From Mycobacterium sp. E740 (GTDB lineage Bacteria > Actinomycetota > Actinomycetes > Mycobacteriales > Mycobacteriaceae): a stretch of 64,000 nt of DNA. Below, piece by piece: positions 1 to 9,410 of the stretch. The stretch is taken from assembly GCF_001672895.1 (NCBI RefSeq), contig NZ_LZKP01000083.1:1-64000 (forward strand), in the 5' to 3' direction. Position 1 is the first letter of the stretch. Every line of letters starts with the position of its first letter. The notes beneath the pieces were generated by a model. That model saw only the letters and a program-made list of their open reading frames with translations, was not told the DNA's origin and did no database searches. A program made the translations under genes and the position numbers.

Positions 1-274
1 CACCCACGACGACCCGACCTACAGCGTCCACGACACCGCCTTCTACTGCGTCGCGAACATGCCTGGTGCCGTGCCGCGGACGTCGACGTTCGCCCTGACC
101 AACGCCACCATGCCGTTCGTCCTCGAGCTGGCCGACCGGGGCTGGCGAGACGCCTGTCGAGCGGACGCCACCCTGGCCAGGGGGCTGTCCACCCACGCGG
201 GCGCGCTGCTGTCCCGGCAGGTCGCGAATGATCTGTGCCTGCCGTTCACGGAGCCGTCGAGCATCCTGGCCTGA
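1..274 (+). CDS. ald: L-alanine dehydrogenase, C-terminal fragment
   Basis: Only the last 90 codons are present; the gene enters from the left edge in the frame beginning at base 2. The peptide carries the conserved tail of mycobacterial Ald: FYCVANMPGAVPRTST, followed by ALTNATMPFVLELADRGW and ending FTEPSSILA. The enzyme interconverts L-alanine and pyruvate plus ammonia using NAD(H), in the cytoplasm. The catalytic and Rossmann parts lie outside the window, so activity cannot be judged. It converges with bla, and a hairpin lies between the two. The assignment rests on close similarity to the remembered M. tuberculosis Rv2780 C-terminus. Confidence 0.93.
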   Translation, partial: THDDPTYSVHDTAFYCVANMPGAVPRTSTFALTNATMPFVLELADRGWRDACRADATLARGLSTHAGALLSRQVANDLCLPFTEPSSILA

Positions 275-385
275 GCCCGCGGCCGAAAACATAGGGATTC
301 CCCCGATTCAATCCCGGCCGCTGATGCCATACCCTTCGGTACAGCGGTTGGCGTGGGGGAGCGTGTGGGGGGCTGCCGCTCGACC

Positions 386-418
386 AACCGCCCCGGCTGC
401 GGGGAGCCCGGGGCGGTT
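386..418. terminator. Hairpin between convergent ald and bla
   Basis: Perfect 11-bp inverted repeat: AACCGCCCCGG at 386-396 and CCGGGGCGGTT at 408-418, with an 11-nt loop and a short T run (TTT) on the plus side. It sits between two convergent stop codons, so a bidirectional terminator is the natural reading. It is GC-rich with almost no U tract, as is usual in mycobacteria. Confidence 0.6.
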
Positions 419-429
419 TGGTGGAAATA

Positions 430-1320
430 TCAGGTGAGCAGCGCCGGAACGAGTAGTCCGGCCAGTTCTGCGATCAACGCGCGGTTGTTCGGCGTGCTCG
501 GATCGCTGCCGGCCGTCCTCGTCATGATCGACAGCAGCAGGCGCTCACCGTTCGGCCCGTAGGCGATGCCCACGTCGTTGGTGCTGGCGTAATCGCCGCT
601 GCCCGTCTTGTCGGCCGTCGTCCATCCCGGCGGCAGGGCCGGCCGCACACTCGACGTCCGATTCGCGCGCATCCACTCGTCGAGTTGCCGGCGTTGCGGC
701 TCCGCGAGCACTGCGCCGGTCAGGATCGAACGGAATCCGCCGCCGATGGCCTCAGGTGTGGACGTGTCGCGGAGGTCGCCGGGAATCGCTGTGTTCAACT
801 CGGTCTCCCACCGGTCCAGCCGCGAACGCGGATCGCCGATGCTACGGGCGAAGTCGGTGATCGCCGACGGCCCGCCGAGCACGCGCAGCAGCCAGTTTGC
901 TGCGGCGTTGTCGCTCTGCTGCAGTGCGGCCTCGCACAACTCGGCAAGTGTCATCGACTGCCCGACCCGAGTCTCGGTGACCGGCGAGTTCGGCAGGATG
1001 TCGCTGCGCTCGATGGTGACGCGATCGGTCAGTGCGAGCTCACCGCGTTCGGCTTTCTGGAGTACTCGCGCGGCGGCGTAACCCTTGAACGTCGAGCACA
1101 TCGCGAAGGAGTCCTGGGCACGGTGTGCGATGGTGCGCTCGGTGTCCAGGTTGACCGCGAACACGCCGATCAGCGCGTTGTGCCGCGCCTCCAACTCACC
1201 GATCCGGTCGCCGATCGGCGCGCCGGGAAGAGGGTCGGCCACCGCGGGGCGCTGGCTGCAGGCAACCGCTGCGAGCGTCAAGCCACCGACCAGGACACGG
1301 CGCCGCGACAGTCGAGTCAT
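430..1320 (-). CDS. bla: Class A beta-lactamase, twin-arginine exported
   Basis: Hydrolyses beta-lactams in the periplasm/cell wall. All class A motifs are present: nucleophile STFK at residues 76-79 preceded by Cys75, SDN at 136-138, the omega-loop Glu at 172 (WETELN) and KTG at 238-240. The N-terminus has a twin-arginine signal (SRRRVLVGG) and a Cys at residue 21 after AAVA, so it may be a lipoprotein. The 296-aa length is normal. The ATG is 7 nt downstream of a TACTCT -10 element, so a leaderless mRNA is likely. It sits between ald and pepR, as remembered for blaS of M. smegmatis; M. tuberculosis has blaC elsewhere. Confidence 0.95.
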   Translation of the reverse strand: MTRLSRRRVLVGGLTLAAVACSQRPAVADPLPGAPIGDRIGELEARHNALIGVFAVNLDTERTIAHRAQDSFAMCSTFKGYAAARVLQKAERGELALTDRVTIERSDILPNSPVTETRVGQSMTLAELCEAALQQSDNAAANWLLRVLGGPSAITDFARSIGDPRSRLDRWETELNTAIPGDLRDTSTPEAIGGGFRSILTGAVLAEPQRRQLDEWMRANRTSSVRPALPPGWTTADKTGSGDYASTNDVGIAYGPNGERLLLSIMTRTAGSDPSTPNNRALIAELAGLLVPALLT

Positions 1321-1327
1321 CGGCCCA

Positions 1328-1333
1328 AGAGTA
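1328..1333 (-). promoter_or_regulatory. Leaderless -10 element for bla
   Basis: TACTCT (read on the minus strand) ends 7 nt before the bla ATG. This places the transcription start at or next to the start codon. No good -35 hexamer is visible. Confidence 0.55.
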
Positions 1334-1338
1334 GCCGA

Positions 1339-2679
1339 TCAGCCGGCGAGGGCCCGAAGAGGTTGCGGCAGTGACTGTTTCATGGTTTGTGGTCCCAGCA
1401 CGGCGCCGCCGTACCGGCGGTTCAACAACGTGCGGGCCACGGTGTTGACCTCGTCGAGCGTGACCGCGTCGATGTTGGCCAGCGTCTGCTCAATGGTGCG
1501 GTGTTCGCCGAAATGCAGCTCGCTACGTCCAATCCGGTTCATCCGCGACCCGGAGTCTTCGAGGCCGAGCACCAGGCCGCCGCGCAACGAACCCTTCGCT
1601 ATCCGGCATTCGGCTTCGGTGATCCCGTCACGGGCCACGGCCTGCAGCACATCGGTCGTCACGCGGACGACCTCGTCGAACCGCTCCGGCAGGCAGCCGG
1701 CGTACACCGACAGCGCCCCGCTGTCGGAGAAGGTGTCCACCGTCGAGTACACCGAGTACGCCAGCCCGCGGCTCTCCCGAATCTCCTGGAACAGCCGCGA
1801 ACTCAGGCCCCCGCCCAGCGCGGTGTTGAGCACCGACAACGCCCACCGGTGCTCCCAGTGACGTCCCGGCGTGCGGACGCCCAGCGTCAGATGGGTCTGC
1901 TCGGCGTCGCGGCTGACCAATTGCAGGCTCGGTTGCCCGCTCAACCGGCCGGTCCCCCTGCGGGGCGCCACCGGCTCGCGGCCACGGACGAGCCGAGCGC
2001 CGAAGTACTCGCGCGCCAGCGCGACCACTTCGTCATGGTCGACGTTGCCCGCCACGGCCAGCACCATCCGCTGCGGCGTGTACCGCCGGACGTGGAAGGA
2101 GTGCAGCTGCGCGCGGGTCATCGACGAGATCGACTCGACGCTGCCGATGACCGGCCGGCCGACCGGATGCGAGCCGAACATCGCCGACAGGAACACGTCA
2201 CCGAGAGTGTCTTCGGGATCGTCGTCGCGCATGGCGATCTCTTCGAGCACCACGTCGCGTTCGACCTCGACGTCCTCGACGGCGCACTTGCCCCGCAGCA
2301 CCACATCGGCGACCAGGTCGACGGCCAACTCCAGGTCGGAGTCGAGCACGTGGGCGTAGTAGCACGTGTGCTCGCGGGCGGTGAACGCGTTCAGTTCGCC
2401 ACCGACGGCGTCGACCGCCTGGGCGATGTCCACCGCCGAGCGCGTCGGTGTCGACTTGAACAGCAGGTGCTCGAGGAAATGCGCCGCGCCGGCGACGCTG
2501 GGGCCCTCGTCGCGCGAACCGACGTTGACCCACAGCCCCACCGATGCGGAGTGCACGGACGGGATGTACTCGGTGACCACACGCAGGCCACCGGGCAACA
2601 CGGTGCGGCGCACCGCCAGTGACGATCCGTCGCCGCGTTCGCCGCGGCGCAATTCGCTAGCTGCTCGCCGCGGCGGCAT
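1339..2679 (-). CDS. pepR: M16 family zinc metalloprotease PepR
   Basis: Processing-peptidase-like M16 protease. The inverted zinc motif HFLEH is at residues 67-71, with the downstream acidic stretch ERDVVLEEI supplying the third ligand, and the second M16 half contains the [13 protein letters not shown] segment. The 446-aa length fits the family and M. tuberculosis Rv2782c. The ATG lies 23 bp inside the 3' end of gpsI, so the two genes are co-transcribed and translation is probably coupled. In many bacteria an M16 protease follows pnp. Its physiological substrate is not known. Confidence 0.95.
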   Translation of the reverse strand: MPPRRAASELRRGERGDGSSLAVRRTVLPGGLRVVTEYIPSVHSASVGLWVNVGSRDEGPSVAGAAHFLEHLLFKSTPTRSAVDIAQAVDAVGGELNAFTAREHTCYYAHVLDSDLELAVDLVADVVLRGKCAVEDVEVERDVVLEEIAMRDDDPEDTLGDVFLSAMFGSHPVGRPVIGSVESISSMTRAQLHSFHVRRYTPQRMVLAVAGNVDHDEVVALAREYFGARLVRGREPVAPRRGTGRLSGQPSLQLVSRDAEQTHLTLGVRTPGRHWEHRWALSVLNTALGGGLSSRLFQEIRESRGLAYSVYSTVDTFSDSGALSVYAGCLPERFDEVVRVTTDVLQAVARDGITEAECRIAKGSLRGGLVLGLEDSGSRMNRIGRSELHFGEHRTIEQTLANIDAVTLDEVNTVARTLLNRRYGGAVLGPQTMKQSLPQPLRALAG

Positions 2680-4912
2680 CTGCCGGTGCCGTCTCGGCCG
2701 ACTCCGCGGAGTCTTCCTCGGCGACCAGGATCAGCGAGATCTTGCCCCGGTTGTCGATGTCGGCGATCTCGACGCGCAGCTTGTCGCCGACCTTGACGAC
2801 GTCCTCCACCTTGGCGATCCGCTTGCCGCGCCCCAGCTTCGAGATGTGCACGAGCCCGTCGCGGCCCGGCAACAGCGACACGAATGCGCCGAAATCGGTT
2901 GTCTTGACGACAGTTCCGAGGAACCGCTCCCCCACCTTGGGCAGTTGCGGGTTGGCGATCGCGTTGATCTTGTCGATGGCCGCCTGCGCCGAGGGACCGT
3001 CGGTCGCGCCGACGAAAACCGTGCCGTCGTCCTCGATGGATATCGACGCACCGGTCTCCTCGGTGATCGAGTTGATCATCTTGCCCTTCGGGCCGATCAC
3101 CTCGCCGATCTTGTCGACCGGCACCTTGATCGTGGTGATCCGCGGCGCGTACGGGCTTATCTCGTCGGGCCGGTCGATCGCCTCGGCCATCACCTCGAGG
3201 ATGGTCAGCCGGGCGTCCTTGGCCTGCGACAGCGCACCGGCCAGCACCTGAGACGGAATCCCGTCGAGCTTGGTGTCCAGCTGCAGTGCGGTGACGAACT
3301 CCTTGGTACCCGCGACCTTGAAGTCCATGTCGCCGAAGGCATCCTCGGCACCGAGGATGTCGGTCAGCGCGACGAAGCGTCTTTCGACGCCACCACCCTC
3401 GACTTCGATGTCGTCGGACACCAGGCCCATCGCGATACCCGCGACCGGCGCCTTCAACGGCACCCCGGCGTTGAGCAGCGCGAGCGTCGACGCGCACACC
3501 GAGCCCATCGACGTGGAGCCGTTGGAGCCCAACGCCTCCGACACCTGACGGATCGCGTACGGGAACTCCTCGACGCTCGGCAGCACCGGAACCAGCGCCC
3601 GCTCGGCCAGCGCACCGTGGCCGATCTCGCGGCGCTTCGGCGAGCCGACGCGGCCGGTCTCACCGGTCGAATACGGCGGGAAGTTGTAGTGGTGCATGTA
3701 GCGCTTGCTGGTTTCGGGCCCCAGCGAGTCGATCTGCTGGGCCAGCTTCATCATGTCGAGCGTGGTGACACCGAGGATCTGCGTCTCGCCGCGCTCGAAC
3801 AGCGCGCTGCCGTGCGCTCGCGGCACCACCGCGACCTCGGCGCTCAGCGCGCGGATGTCGGTGATGCCACGGCCGTCGATGCGGAAATGATCGGTCAGAA
3901 TCCGTTGGCGCACAAGCTTTTTGGTCAGCGACCGGAACGCGGCGCCGACCTCTTTCTCGCGGCCGGCGTACTGCTCGGCCAGCCGCTGCAGCACCTCGGC
4001 CTTGATCTCGTCGGTGCGGTCGTTGCGCTCCTGCTTGCCGGCGATGGTCAGCGCCTCGGACAGGGCGTCGGTCGCCACCGAGGCGACCGCGTAGTAGACG
4101 TCGTCGCCGTATTCGGGGAACACGGGGTACTCCCCGACCGGCTTCGCCGCGCGGCCGGCCAGCTCCTGCTGCGCCTCGCACAGCACCTTGATGAACGGCT
4201 TGGCGGCCTCCAGGCCCTCGGCGACCACGGCTTCCGTCGGCGCCTGGGCGCCGCCGTTGACCAACTCGACGACGTTGTCGGTGGCTTCGGCCTCGACCAT
4301 CATGATCGCGACGTCACCGTCTTCGAGGACGCGACCCGCGACCACCATGTCGAACACGGCCCGCTCGAGCTGCTCGACGGTCGGGAACGCGACCCAGGTC
4401 CCGTCGATCAGCGCGACCCGCACACCGCCGATCGGACCGGAGAACGGCAGGCCCGCCAGCTGGGTGGACATCGAGGCGGCGTTGATCGCCAGCACGTCGT
4501 AGAGATCCTTGGGGTCCAGCGACATCACCGTCACCACGACCTGGATCTCGTTGCGCAACCCGTCGACAAACGATGGGCGCAGGGGCCGGTCGATCAACCG
4601 GCAGGTCAGGATCGCGTCGGTTGAGGGGCGGCCTTCGCGGCGGAAGAACGAGCCGGGGATGCGCCCGGCGGCGTACATGCGCTCCTCGACGTCGACCGTC
4701 AGCGGGAAGAAGTCGAAGTGGTCCTTGGGGTTCTTGCTGGCCGACGTGGCCGACAGCAGCATGGTCTCGTCGTCGAGATAGGCGACGGCCGATCCGGCGG
4801 CCTGCTGGGCGAGCCGGCCGGCCTCGAAGCGGATGGTGCGGGAGCCGAAGCTTCCGTTGTCGATGACGGCGGTCGACTCGTACACGCCGTCTTCAATTTC
4901 AACTACAGACAT
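2657..4912 (-). CDS. gpsI: Polynucleotide phosphorylase / guanosine pentaphosphate synthetase
   Basis: Phosphorolytic 3'-5' exoribonuclease; the actinobacterial enzyme was named for (p)ppGpp synthesis. Domains: RNase PH 1 with FFRREGRPS (residues 89-97), the alpha-helical domain, RNase PH 2 with [11 protein letters not shown] (about 421-431), KH with GPKG at 607-610 and S1 from about 658 to 728. I place the start at 4912 (MSVVEIEDG), matching the remembered M. tuberculosis GpsI N-terminus. The open frame runs 40 codons further upstream but that extension looks like leader. The product is 751 aa with an intact KH/S1 tail. pepR follows with overlap and rpsO lies upstream, the usual rpsO-pnp order. 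Confidence 0.97.
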   Translation of the reverse strand: MSVVEIEDGVYESTAVIDNGSFGSRTIRFEAGRLAQQAAGSAVAYLDDETMLLSATSASKNPKDHFDFFPLTVDVEERMYAAGRIPGSFFRREGRPSTDAILTCRLIDRPLRPSFVDGLRNEIQVVVTVMSLDPKDLYDVLAINAASMSTQLAGLPFSGPIGGVRVALIDGTWVAFPTVEQLERAVFDMVVAGRVLEDGDVAIMMVEAEATDNVVELVNGGAQAPTEAVVAEGLEAAKPFIKVLCEAQQELAGRAAKPVGEYPVFPEYGDDVYYAVASVATDALSEALTIAGKQERNDRTDEIKAEVLQRLAEQYAGREKEVGAAFRSLTKKLVRQRILTDHFRIDGRGITDIRALSAEVAVVPRAHGSALFERGETQILGVTTLDMMKLAQQIDSLGPETSKRYMHHYNFPPYSTGETGRVGSPKRREIGHGALAERALVPVLPSVEEFPYAIRQVSEALGSNGSTSMGSVCASTLALLNAGVPLKAPVAGIAMGLVSDDIEVEGGGVERRFVALTDILGAEDAFGDMDFKVAGTKEFVTALQLDTKLDGIPSQVLAGALSQAKDARLTILEVMAEAIDRPDEISPYAPRITTIKVPVDKIGEVIGPKGKMINSITEETGASISIEDDGTVFVGATDGPSAQAAIDKINAIANPQLPKVGERFLGTVVKTTDFGAFVSLLPGRDGLVHISKLGRGKRIAKVEDVVKVGDKLRVEIADIDNRGKISLILVAEEDSAESAETAPADAAAASS

Positions 4913-5021
4913 GGGTGTCCGTATGGCCTCTCTGGGTTCAGTGCTTGCACTGTTCAGCTGTTTTCGCGGCGTCACAGCTACCGAACCACCGGCCTCGATG
5001 CGGCTACGGCCGTCGATCGAA

Positions 5022-5045
5022 GCTGCCGGCAACTCGTCCGGCAGC
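5022..5045 (-). other. Hairpin in rpsO-gpsI gap (leader of gpsI)
   Basis: Perfect 8-bp inverted repeat GCTGCCGG / CCGGCAGC with an 8-nt loop in the 287-bp gap between rpsO and gpsI. In enterobacteria the pnp leader hairpin is cut by RNase III and used for autoregulation. A similar role here is inference only; it could also terminate rpsO transcripts. Confidence 0.4.
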
Positions 5046-5130
5046 CACTACCGAAGACCGCGCGATCAGGCAGGTCCGGTTATGACGCGCGGGAACGGTG
5101 CTCGCGGAGCTGCGAAGACCGCACCCTGGT

Positions 5131-5157
5131 CGTTCGAGCCGAATCGGCAGTCGAACG
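5131..5157 (-). terminator. Hairpin downstream of rpsO
   Basis: Inverted repeat CGTTCGA / TCGAACG with a 13-nt interior that itself contains the palindrome GCCGAATCGGC. It lies 43 bp past the rpsO stop codon. It may be the rpsO terminator or part of the gpsI leader structure. No U tract follows. Confidence 0.4.
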
Positions 5158-5199
5158 AGGCCATCGTACTCTGCCGCAGGTACTGGGCCGAAATTCGCG

Positions 5200-5469
5200 T
5201 CAGCGACGCAGCCCGAGGCGCTCGATCAGCGAGCGGTAGCGCTGCACGTCGACCTGGGCGACGTACTTGAGCAGCCGGCGGCGACGGCCGACCAGCAACA
5301 GCAGCCCGCGCCGCGAGTGGTGGTCGTGCTTGTGCACCTTCAGGTGCTCGGTCAGGTCGGTGATCCGCTTGGTCAGCAGCGCGACCTGCGCCTCCGGCGA
5401 GCCGGTGTCGGTGTCATGCAGGCCGTACTCGCTCAGGATGCTTTTCTTCTGTTCGGCGGTGAGCGCCAC
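5200..5469 (-). CDS. rpsO: 30S ribosomal protein S15
   Basis: The 89-aa protein matches bacterial S15 along its whole length: [20 protein letters not shown], the [20 protein letters not shown] rRNA-binding core and the [13 protein letters not shown] end. S15 binds 16S rRNA helices 20-22 and nucleates the platform. The start is the GTG at 5469 (VALTAEQKK), 7 nt after a GGAG ribosome-binding site; longer frames upstream are not supported. A leader of roughly 90 nt lies between a candidate -10 (TAGACT, 5565-5570) and the start, long enough for S15 autoregulation, although no S15-binding fold was identified. Confidence 0.97.
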   Translation of the reverse strand: MALTAEQKKSILSEYGLHDTDTGSPEAQVALLTKRITDLTEHLKVHKHDHHSRRGLLLLVGRRRRLLKYVAQVDVQRYRSLIERLGLRR

Positions 5470-5564
5470 GAAACAACTCCATCTTCTCAGTTCGCGGGAA
5501 GGGCCGAGCCGGGCCCGGGAAGGCGCAGCCGCCGCGAACTGCAGCGCACGCCAGGTCGGCACGG

Positions 5565-5570
5565 AGTCTA
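5565..5570 (-). promoter_or_regulatory. Candidate -10 element for rpsO
   Basis: TAGACT on the minus strand in the ribF-rpsO gap. It would give a 5' leader of about 90 nt for rpsO. The -35 region is poor. Confidence 0.35.
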
Positions 5571-5616
5571 GCAGCGGCGCGTCCGGGTAATGAAATCCGC
5601 GGAACGCGGGCGCGGC

Positions 5617-6588
5617 TCAGCGGGACAGGATCGAGCGGGCGTGCTCGGTGTCGCGGCCCATCTGCTCGACCAGCTCCTGCACCGTCGCGAACTTCTCCTG
5701 CCCGCGCAGCCGCACGACGAAGTCGACCGCGACGTGCTGGCCGTACAGGTCGGCGTCGGTGTCGAGCACGAACGCCTCGACGGTGCGCGTGCGCCCGGAG
5801 AAGGTCGGGTTGGTGCCGACCGACACCGCGGCCTGGTATCGCTCACCCGGGACGACGCTGCCGGTGATCGGTCCGTGACCGAGCACGGTGAAGCAGGCCG
5901 CGTAGACGCCGTCGGCGGGGATCGCCGAGTACATCGGCGGCGCCACGTTGGCAGTGGGGAAACCGAGTACCTTGCCGCGTCCGTCCCCGCGGACCACCAC
6001 GCCCTCGACGCGGTGTGGGCGGCCCAGCGCTTCGGCGGCCGCGACGACGTCCCCGGCGTCGACGCAGGACCGGATGTAGGTCGACGAGAACGCGACGGTC
6101 TCGTCCTGGTGGTGCTCGGAAACCAGCGACATGCTCTCGACGGCGAAGCCGAACCGCTCGCCGGCCTTGCGCAGCAGCGCGACGTTGCCCGCGGCCTTCT
6201 TGCCGAAGGTGAAGTTCTCCCCCACCACGACCTCCACCACGTGCAGTCGTTCGACCAGCAGTTCGTGGATGTAGCGCTCGGGGGTCAGCTTCATGAAGTC
6301 GGCGGTGAAGGGCATGACCAGGAACACGTCGATGCCGAGTTCCTCGACCAGTTCGGCGCGCCGGGTCAGCGTCGTCAGCTGGGCGGGATGGCTGCCCGGG
6401 AACACGACCTCCATCGGGTGCGGGTCGAACGTCATCAGCACCGCCGGGACACCGCGGGAACGGGCGGCCTTGACCGCGTGGTTGATCAGCTCCTGGTGGC
6501 CGCGATGCACACCGTCGAAGACCCCGATGGTGACGACGCATCGGCCCCAGTCGGTTGGGATCTCGTCTTGTCCCCGCCAGCGCTGCAC
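5617..6588 (-). CDS. ribF: Bifunctional riboflavin kinase / FMN adenylyltransferase
   Basis: Converts riboflavin to FMN and FMN to FAD. The N-terminal nucleotidyltransferase has GVFDGVHRGH (22-31), TFDPHP, GENFTFG (123-129) and SSTYIR (168-173). The C-terminal flavokinase has GFPTAN (209-214) and the closing GTNPTF and EAFVLD strands. The start is GTG 6588 (VQRWRGQDEIPTDWG), matching remembered mycobacterial RibF, and a TAGTCT -10 element ends 7 nt before it. The 27 extra upstream codons are therefore excluded. At 323 aa it is full length. It is divergent from mntR. Confidence 0.97.
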   Translation of the reverse strand: MQRWRGQDEIPTDWGRCVVTIGVFDGVHRGHQELINHAVKAARSRGVPAVLMTFDPHPMEVVFPGSHPAQLTTLTRRAELVEELGIDVFLVMPFTADFMKLTPERYIHELLVERLHVVEVVVGENFTFGKKAAGNVALLRKAGERFGFAVESMSLVSEHHQDETVAFSSTYIRSCVDAGDVVAAAEALGRPHRVEGVVVRGDGRGKVLGFPTANVAPPMYSAIPADGVYAACFTVLGHGPITGSVVPGERYQAAVSVGTNPTFSGRTRTVEAFVLDTDADLYGQHVAVDFVVRLRGQEKFATVQELVEQMGRDTEHARSILSR

Positions 6589-6595
6589 GAAACCA

Positions 6596-6601
6596 AGACT
6601 A
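6596..6601 (-). promoter_or_regulatory. Leaderless -10 element for ribF
   Basis: TAGTCT on the minus strand ends 7 nt before the ribF GTG at 6588 and supports that start codon over the longer frame. Confidence 0.55.
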
Positions 6602-6656
6602 CGGCGCGCCGGGGGCTCGGTGCTTCGCTGGATGCCCAGATGAGGTGACCATTGCC

Positions 6657-6662
6657 TAAACT
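6657..6662 (+). promoter_or_regulatory. Leaderless -10 element for mntR
   Basis: TAAACT ends 8 nt before the mntR GTG at 6671. It lies inside a ribF-mntR intergenic region of only 82 bp, where the two divergent promoters are 55 bp apart. Confidence 0.5.
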
Positions 6663-6670
6663 TTGTCACT

Positions 6671-7366
6671 GTGAATCCTGCCGGTGATGCGCGCGACCTG
6701 ACGACGGTTGCGCAGGACTACCTGAAGGTCATCTGGACCGTTCAGGAGTGGTCGCAGGAGAAGATCAGCACCAAGCTGCTCGCCGAGCGGCTCGGCGTTT
6801 CGGCCAGCACGGCCTCGGAGTCGATCCGCAAGCTCGCCGACCAGGGACTGGTCGACCACGAGAAGTACGGCGCGGTGACGCTGACCGAGGCCGGCCGGGC
6901 CGCCGCGCTGGCGATGGTGCGTCGCCACCGGCTGATGGAGACGTTCCTCGTCCGCGAGTTGGGTTACAGCTGGGACGAGGTGCACGACGAGGCCGAGGTG
7001 CTCGAGCACGCCGTGTCCGACCGGATGCTGGACCGCATCGACGCGAAGCTCGGCCATCCGACCCGCGATCCGCACGGCGACCCGATCCCCGCCGCTGACG
7101 GCCAGGTGCCCACGCCGGACGCGCGCCAGTTGTCGGCCTGCCACGACGGGGACACCGGCACGATCGCGCGGATCTCCGACGCCGACCCGGAGATGCTGCG
7201 CTACTTCGAGAGCGTCGGCATCAACCTCGACTCACGGCTGCGGGTGCTGGCCCGCCGCGACTTCGCAGGAATGATATCGGTGGCGATCGAATCCATCGAC
7301 GGCGGCGACACGACGGTCGAGCTGGGAAGCCCTGCAGCAGAGGCGATCTGGGTGGTCGCGAGCTAG
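6671..7366 (+). CDS. mntR: DtxR/MntR-family metal-dependent repressor
   Basis: Cytoplasmic metalloregulator. An N-terminal winged helix contains a recognition segment LAERLGVSASTASESIRKL (about 38-56). A dimerisation/metal domain follows, with VRRHRLMETFLVRELGYSW and HDEAEVLEHAVSDRM carrying the His/Glu ligands, and then an SH3-like C-terminal domain. At 231 aa it matches Rv2788 of M. tuberculosis (sirR, later studied as mntR), which represses manganese transporters. The start is GTG 6671, close after a -10 element. No manganese transporter is present in the window. The stop overlaps the convergent DUF6632 gene by 4 bp. Confidence 0.9.
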   Translation: MNPAGDARDLTTVAQDYLKVIWTVQEWSQEKISTKLLAERLGVSASTASESIRKLADQGLVDHEKYGAVTLTEAGRAAALAMVRRHRLMETFLVRELGYSWDEVHDEAEVLEHAVSDRMLDRIDAKLGHPTRDPHGDPIPAADGQVPTPDARQLSACHDGDTGTIARISDADPEMLRYFESVGINLDSRLRVLARRDFAGMISVAIESIDGGDTTVELGSPAAEAIWVVAS

Positions 7367-7773
7367 CTTCGCTGGTCTGCCGGGAGTTCGGAACGCGTGA
7401 GCCCGGCCGCCCGCACGAGAACCGACAGCACGATTGCGATGAGCAGCAGTGCCGGCACGTCACCCCACAGGTGCCCGATCTCGCGTTCCCCGCGCAACGC
7501 CTGCACGGCCATGATGACCGCGTGCACGACGCTCGACCACACCGCAAACCAGATCAAACTGAGGTTCGCCCGTGGATCACGCGCTGCGTTGATCAGGAAG
7601 ACGCCGAGCGTGATGTAGATCCCGACGATCATCATGAAGTAGTCGGAATGATGCGGCGGTCCCGGATGCCATGCCCAGCCTGACGGCCACACCACCGCAA
7701 GGGGATACAGGCACAGCGCGAGCACTCCGATGACGGCCAGCGCTATTTGGAGGAGCTTGTACGGAGACGCCAT
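7363..7773 (-). CDS. DUF6632-type integral membrane protein
   Basis: 136 aa with four predicted membrane spans: about residues 8-28, 45-62, 72-95 and 108-128. Conserved-looking pieces are PSGWAWHPGP, YFMMIVGIYITLGVFLI and ANLSLIWFAVWSSVVHAVIMAVQAL, with the final GHLWGDVPALLLIAIVL. I recall this pattern from the DUF6632 family; its function is unknown. The ATG at 7773 follows a CGGAG ribosome-binding site by 5 nt. It is a single gene, convergent with mntR and overlapping it by 4 bp. Confidence 0.75.
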   Translation of the reverse strand: MASPYKLLQIALAVIGVLALCLYPLAVVWPSGWAWHPGPPHHSDYFMMIVGIYITLGVFLINAARDPRANLSLIWFAVWSSVVHAVIMAVQALRGEREIGHLWGDVPALLLIAIVLSVLVRAAGLTRSELPADQRS

Positions 7774-7854
7774 GATGACTCCGATCTCTAGACGCCGCTG
7801 ACAGTATGCGCCGCGAAGACTGTCCGTTTAACGAAGTTGGCGACAAGTCCCGGA

Positions 7855-8736
7855 CTACAGCGTCGCCGGGCGCAGCACCACCACCGACTTGGTGCGCTCC
7901 GACCGGTCTTGCAGCAACGCGATCACCTGCCCGTCCGGGGCCGCCGCCGCGTAGACGCCGTCGATACCGGCGGGTTCGAGCGGACGGCCTTGGCGGGCGT
8001 CCTCGGCCTCGGCGGCGGTCAGGTCGCGGCGCGCAAACGCCAATAGGCATGCGGCGTCGAGGCTGTAGGACAACCGCGGCGCGTCGGCGAGGTCGTCGAG
8101 CGTGCGCGCCTCGCGCAATCCGAAGCCGCCGACCCGGGTGCGCCGCAACGCCGTGAGGTGCCCGCCGACTCCCAGCGCAGCGCCGACGTCGCGCGCCAAG
8201 GCCCGGATGTACGTGCCACTGGAGCAGTCGACTTCGACGTCGACGTCGACGAGACCGGGTGTGCGACGGACGGCGAGGACGTCGAAGCGGTCGATGCGGA
8301 CGCGGCGCGCCGCCAGTACGACCGGCTGCCCTTCGCGGACGAGTTTGTAGGCCCGCTGGCCGTCGACCTTGATCGCACTGACCGCCGAGGGCACCTGCTC
8401 GATCTCGCCGCGCAGCCGGGCGACCGCCTGTTCGATTTGCGCGTCGGTGACGCCGTCGGCCGAAACAGTCTGCAGCACTTGCCCTTCGGCGTCTTCGGTG
8501 GTGGTCGTTTGGCCCAGCCGGATCGTTGCGGAATACCCTTTGTCGGTCGCCGTCAGCAGGCCGAGAATCTTGGTGGCCCGCCCGATTCCGACGACGAGCA
8601 CGCCGGTCGCCATCGGGTCGAGCGTGCCGGCGTGCCCCACTTTGCGCGTGCCGAAGAACCGGCGGCAGCGGCCGACGACGTCGTGGCTCGTCATGCCGGC
8701 GGGCTTGTCGACGACGACCAGACCAGCTTCACTCAC
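7855..8736 (-). CDS. truB: tRNA pseudouridine(55) synthase
   Basis: Makes pseudouridine 55 in the T-loop of tRNA. The N-terminus has [16 protein letters not shown], the catalytic Asp40 in [14 protein letters not shown], the [13 protein letters not shown] loop and [13 protein letters not shown]. The 293-aa protein starts at GTG 8736, whose bases overlap the pptT stop (GTGA), so truB is translationally coupled to pptT. The open frame extends upstream through pptT in another phase, which I discount. It is the last gene of the pptH-pptT-truB operon. Confidence 0.96.
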   Translation of the reverse strand: MSEAGLVVVDKPAGMTSHDVVGRCRRFFGTRKVGHAGTLDPMATGVLVVGIGRATKILGLLTATDKGYSATIRLGQTTTTEDAEGQVLQTVSADGVTDAQIEQAVARLRGEIEQVPSAVSAIKVDGQRAYKLVREGQPVVLAARRVRIDRFDVLAVRRTPGLVDVDVEVDCSSGTYIRALARDVGAALGVGGHLTALRRTRVGGFGLREARTLDDLADAPRLSYSLDAACLLAFARRDLTAAEAEDARQGRPLEPAGIDGVYAAAAPDGQVIALLQDRSERTKSVVVLRPATL

Positions 8737-9410
8737 AGCACGATCGCGGTCAGCGCCAGACCGTCGCGTACCGACCACCGGCCGGGCAGGGCCTGCAGCG
8801 GCGGCCCATGCTCCGCGGCGGGATCGATGAGGATTCGCGAGACGAACCCGCCCGAGGTCCCGCCGTCGTCGACGTCGAAGACGATGTGCGCATCCTCGAA
8901 GCCCAGCCAGCGGTGGGTCAGCGGGAACCACGCCTTGTACGTTGCCTCCTTGGCGCAGAACAGGATTCGATCCCAGTGCAGACCGCCCGGCAGCTGCGCC
9001 AGCTCCATTCGCTCGGCGGGCAGGCTTATCGCGTCGAGCACGCCGTCGGGCAGCACACCGTGCGGTTCGGCGTCGATGCCGACCGACCGCACCTCGGCTT
9101 GCCGGCCCACCGCAGCACCGCGGTAGCCGTCACAATGGGTCAGCGAGCCGACGACGCCGTCGGGCCAACGTGGTTCGCCCTTGTCCCCCTTGAGGATCGG
9201 CACCGGCCCCACCCCGAGCTCACCGAGCGCTTGACGCGCGCAGTGCCGCACGGTGACGAACTCGTTGCGGCGCTTGGCCACCGACCTGGCGACCAGCGGC
9301 TCCTCCTCCGGCAGCGGCGCGAGCTCCGGCGGATCGCGATACAGTTCCGCGGCGGCCAGCCCAGTCGTCGTGGGCAGCACACCGGATAGCAACGAGGCGG
9401 TGATCGTCAT
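8733..9410 (-). CDS. pptT: 4'-phosphopantetheinyl transferase PptT (Sfp type)
   Basis: Transfers 4'-phosphopantetheine from CoA to acyl-carrier domains of type I FAS, polyketide synthases and siderophore NRPSs; it is essential in M. tuberculosis and a drug target. The 225-aa sequence matches Rv2794c. It has [19 protein letters not shown] (41-59), [14 protein letters not shown], the Mg-binding GIDAEP (111-116) and FCAKEATYK (151-159). The start is ATG 9410, which overlaps the pptH stop as ATGA. It lies in one operon with the hydrolase that reverses its reaction. Confidence 0.97.
   Translation of the reverse strand: MTITASLLSGVLPTTTGLAAAELYRDPPELAPLPEEEPLVARSVAKRRNEFVTVRHCARQALGELGVGPVPILKGDKGEPRWPDGVVGSLTHCDGYRGAAVGRQAEVRSVGIDAEPHGVLPDGVLDAISLPAERMELAQLPGGLHWDRILFCAKEATYKAWFPLTHRWLGFEDAHIVFDVDDGGTSGGFVSRILIDPAAEHGPPLQALPGRWSVRDGLALTAIVL

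Larger units (their letters stand above)
4913..5199. other. rpsO-gpsI gap
   Basis: 287 bp, the longest gap in the window. It contains the two hairpins listed separately. Short open frames exist but none has a ribosome-binding site or a recognisable product. Long leader sequences ahead of pnp are common because the enzyme controls its own mRNA. Confidence 0.5.

Noticed and set aside
2366..4624. 752-codon open frame antisense to pepR/gpsI
   Set aside because: Caused by high third-position GC in gpsI; the product shows no recognisable domain.
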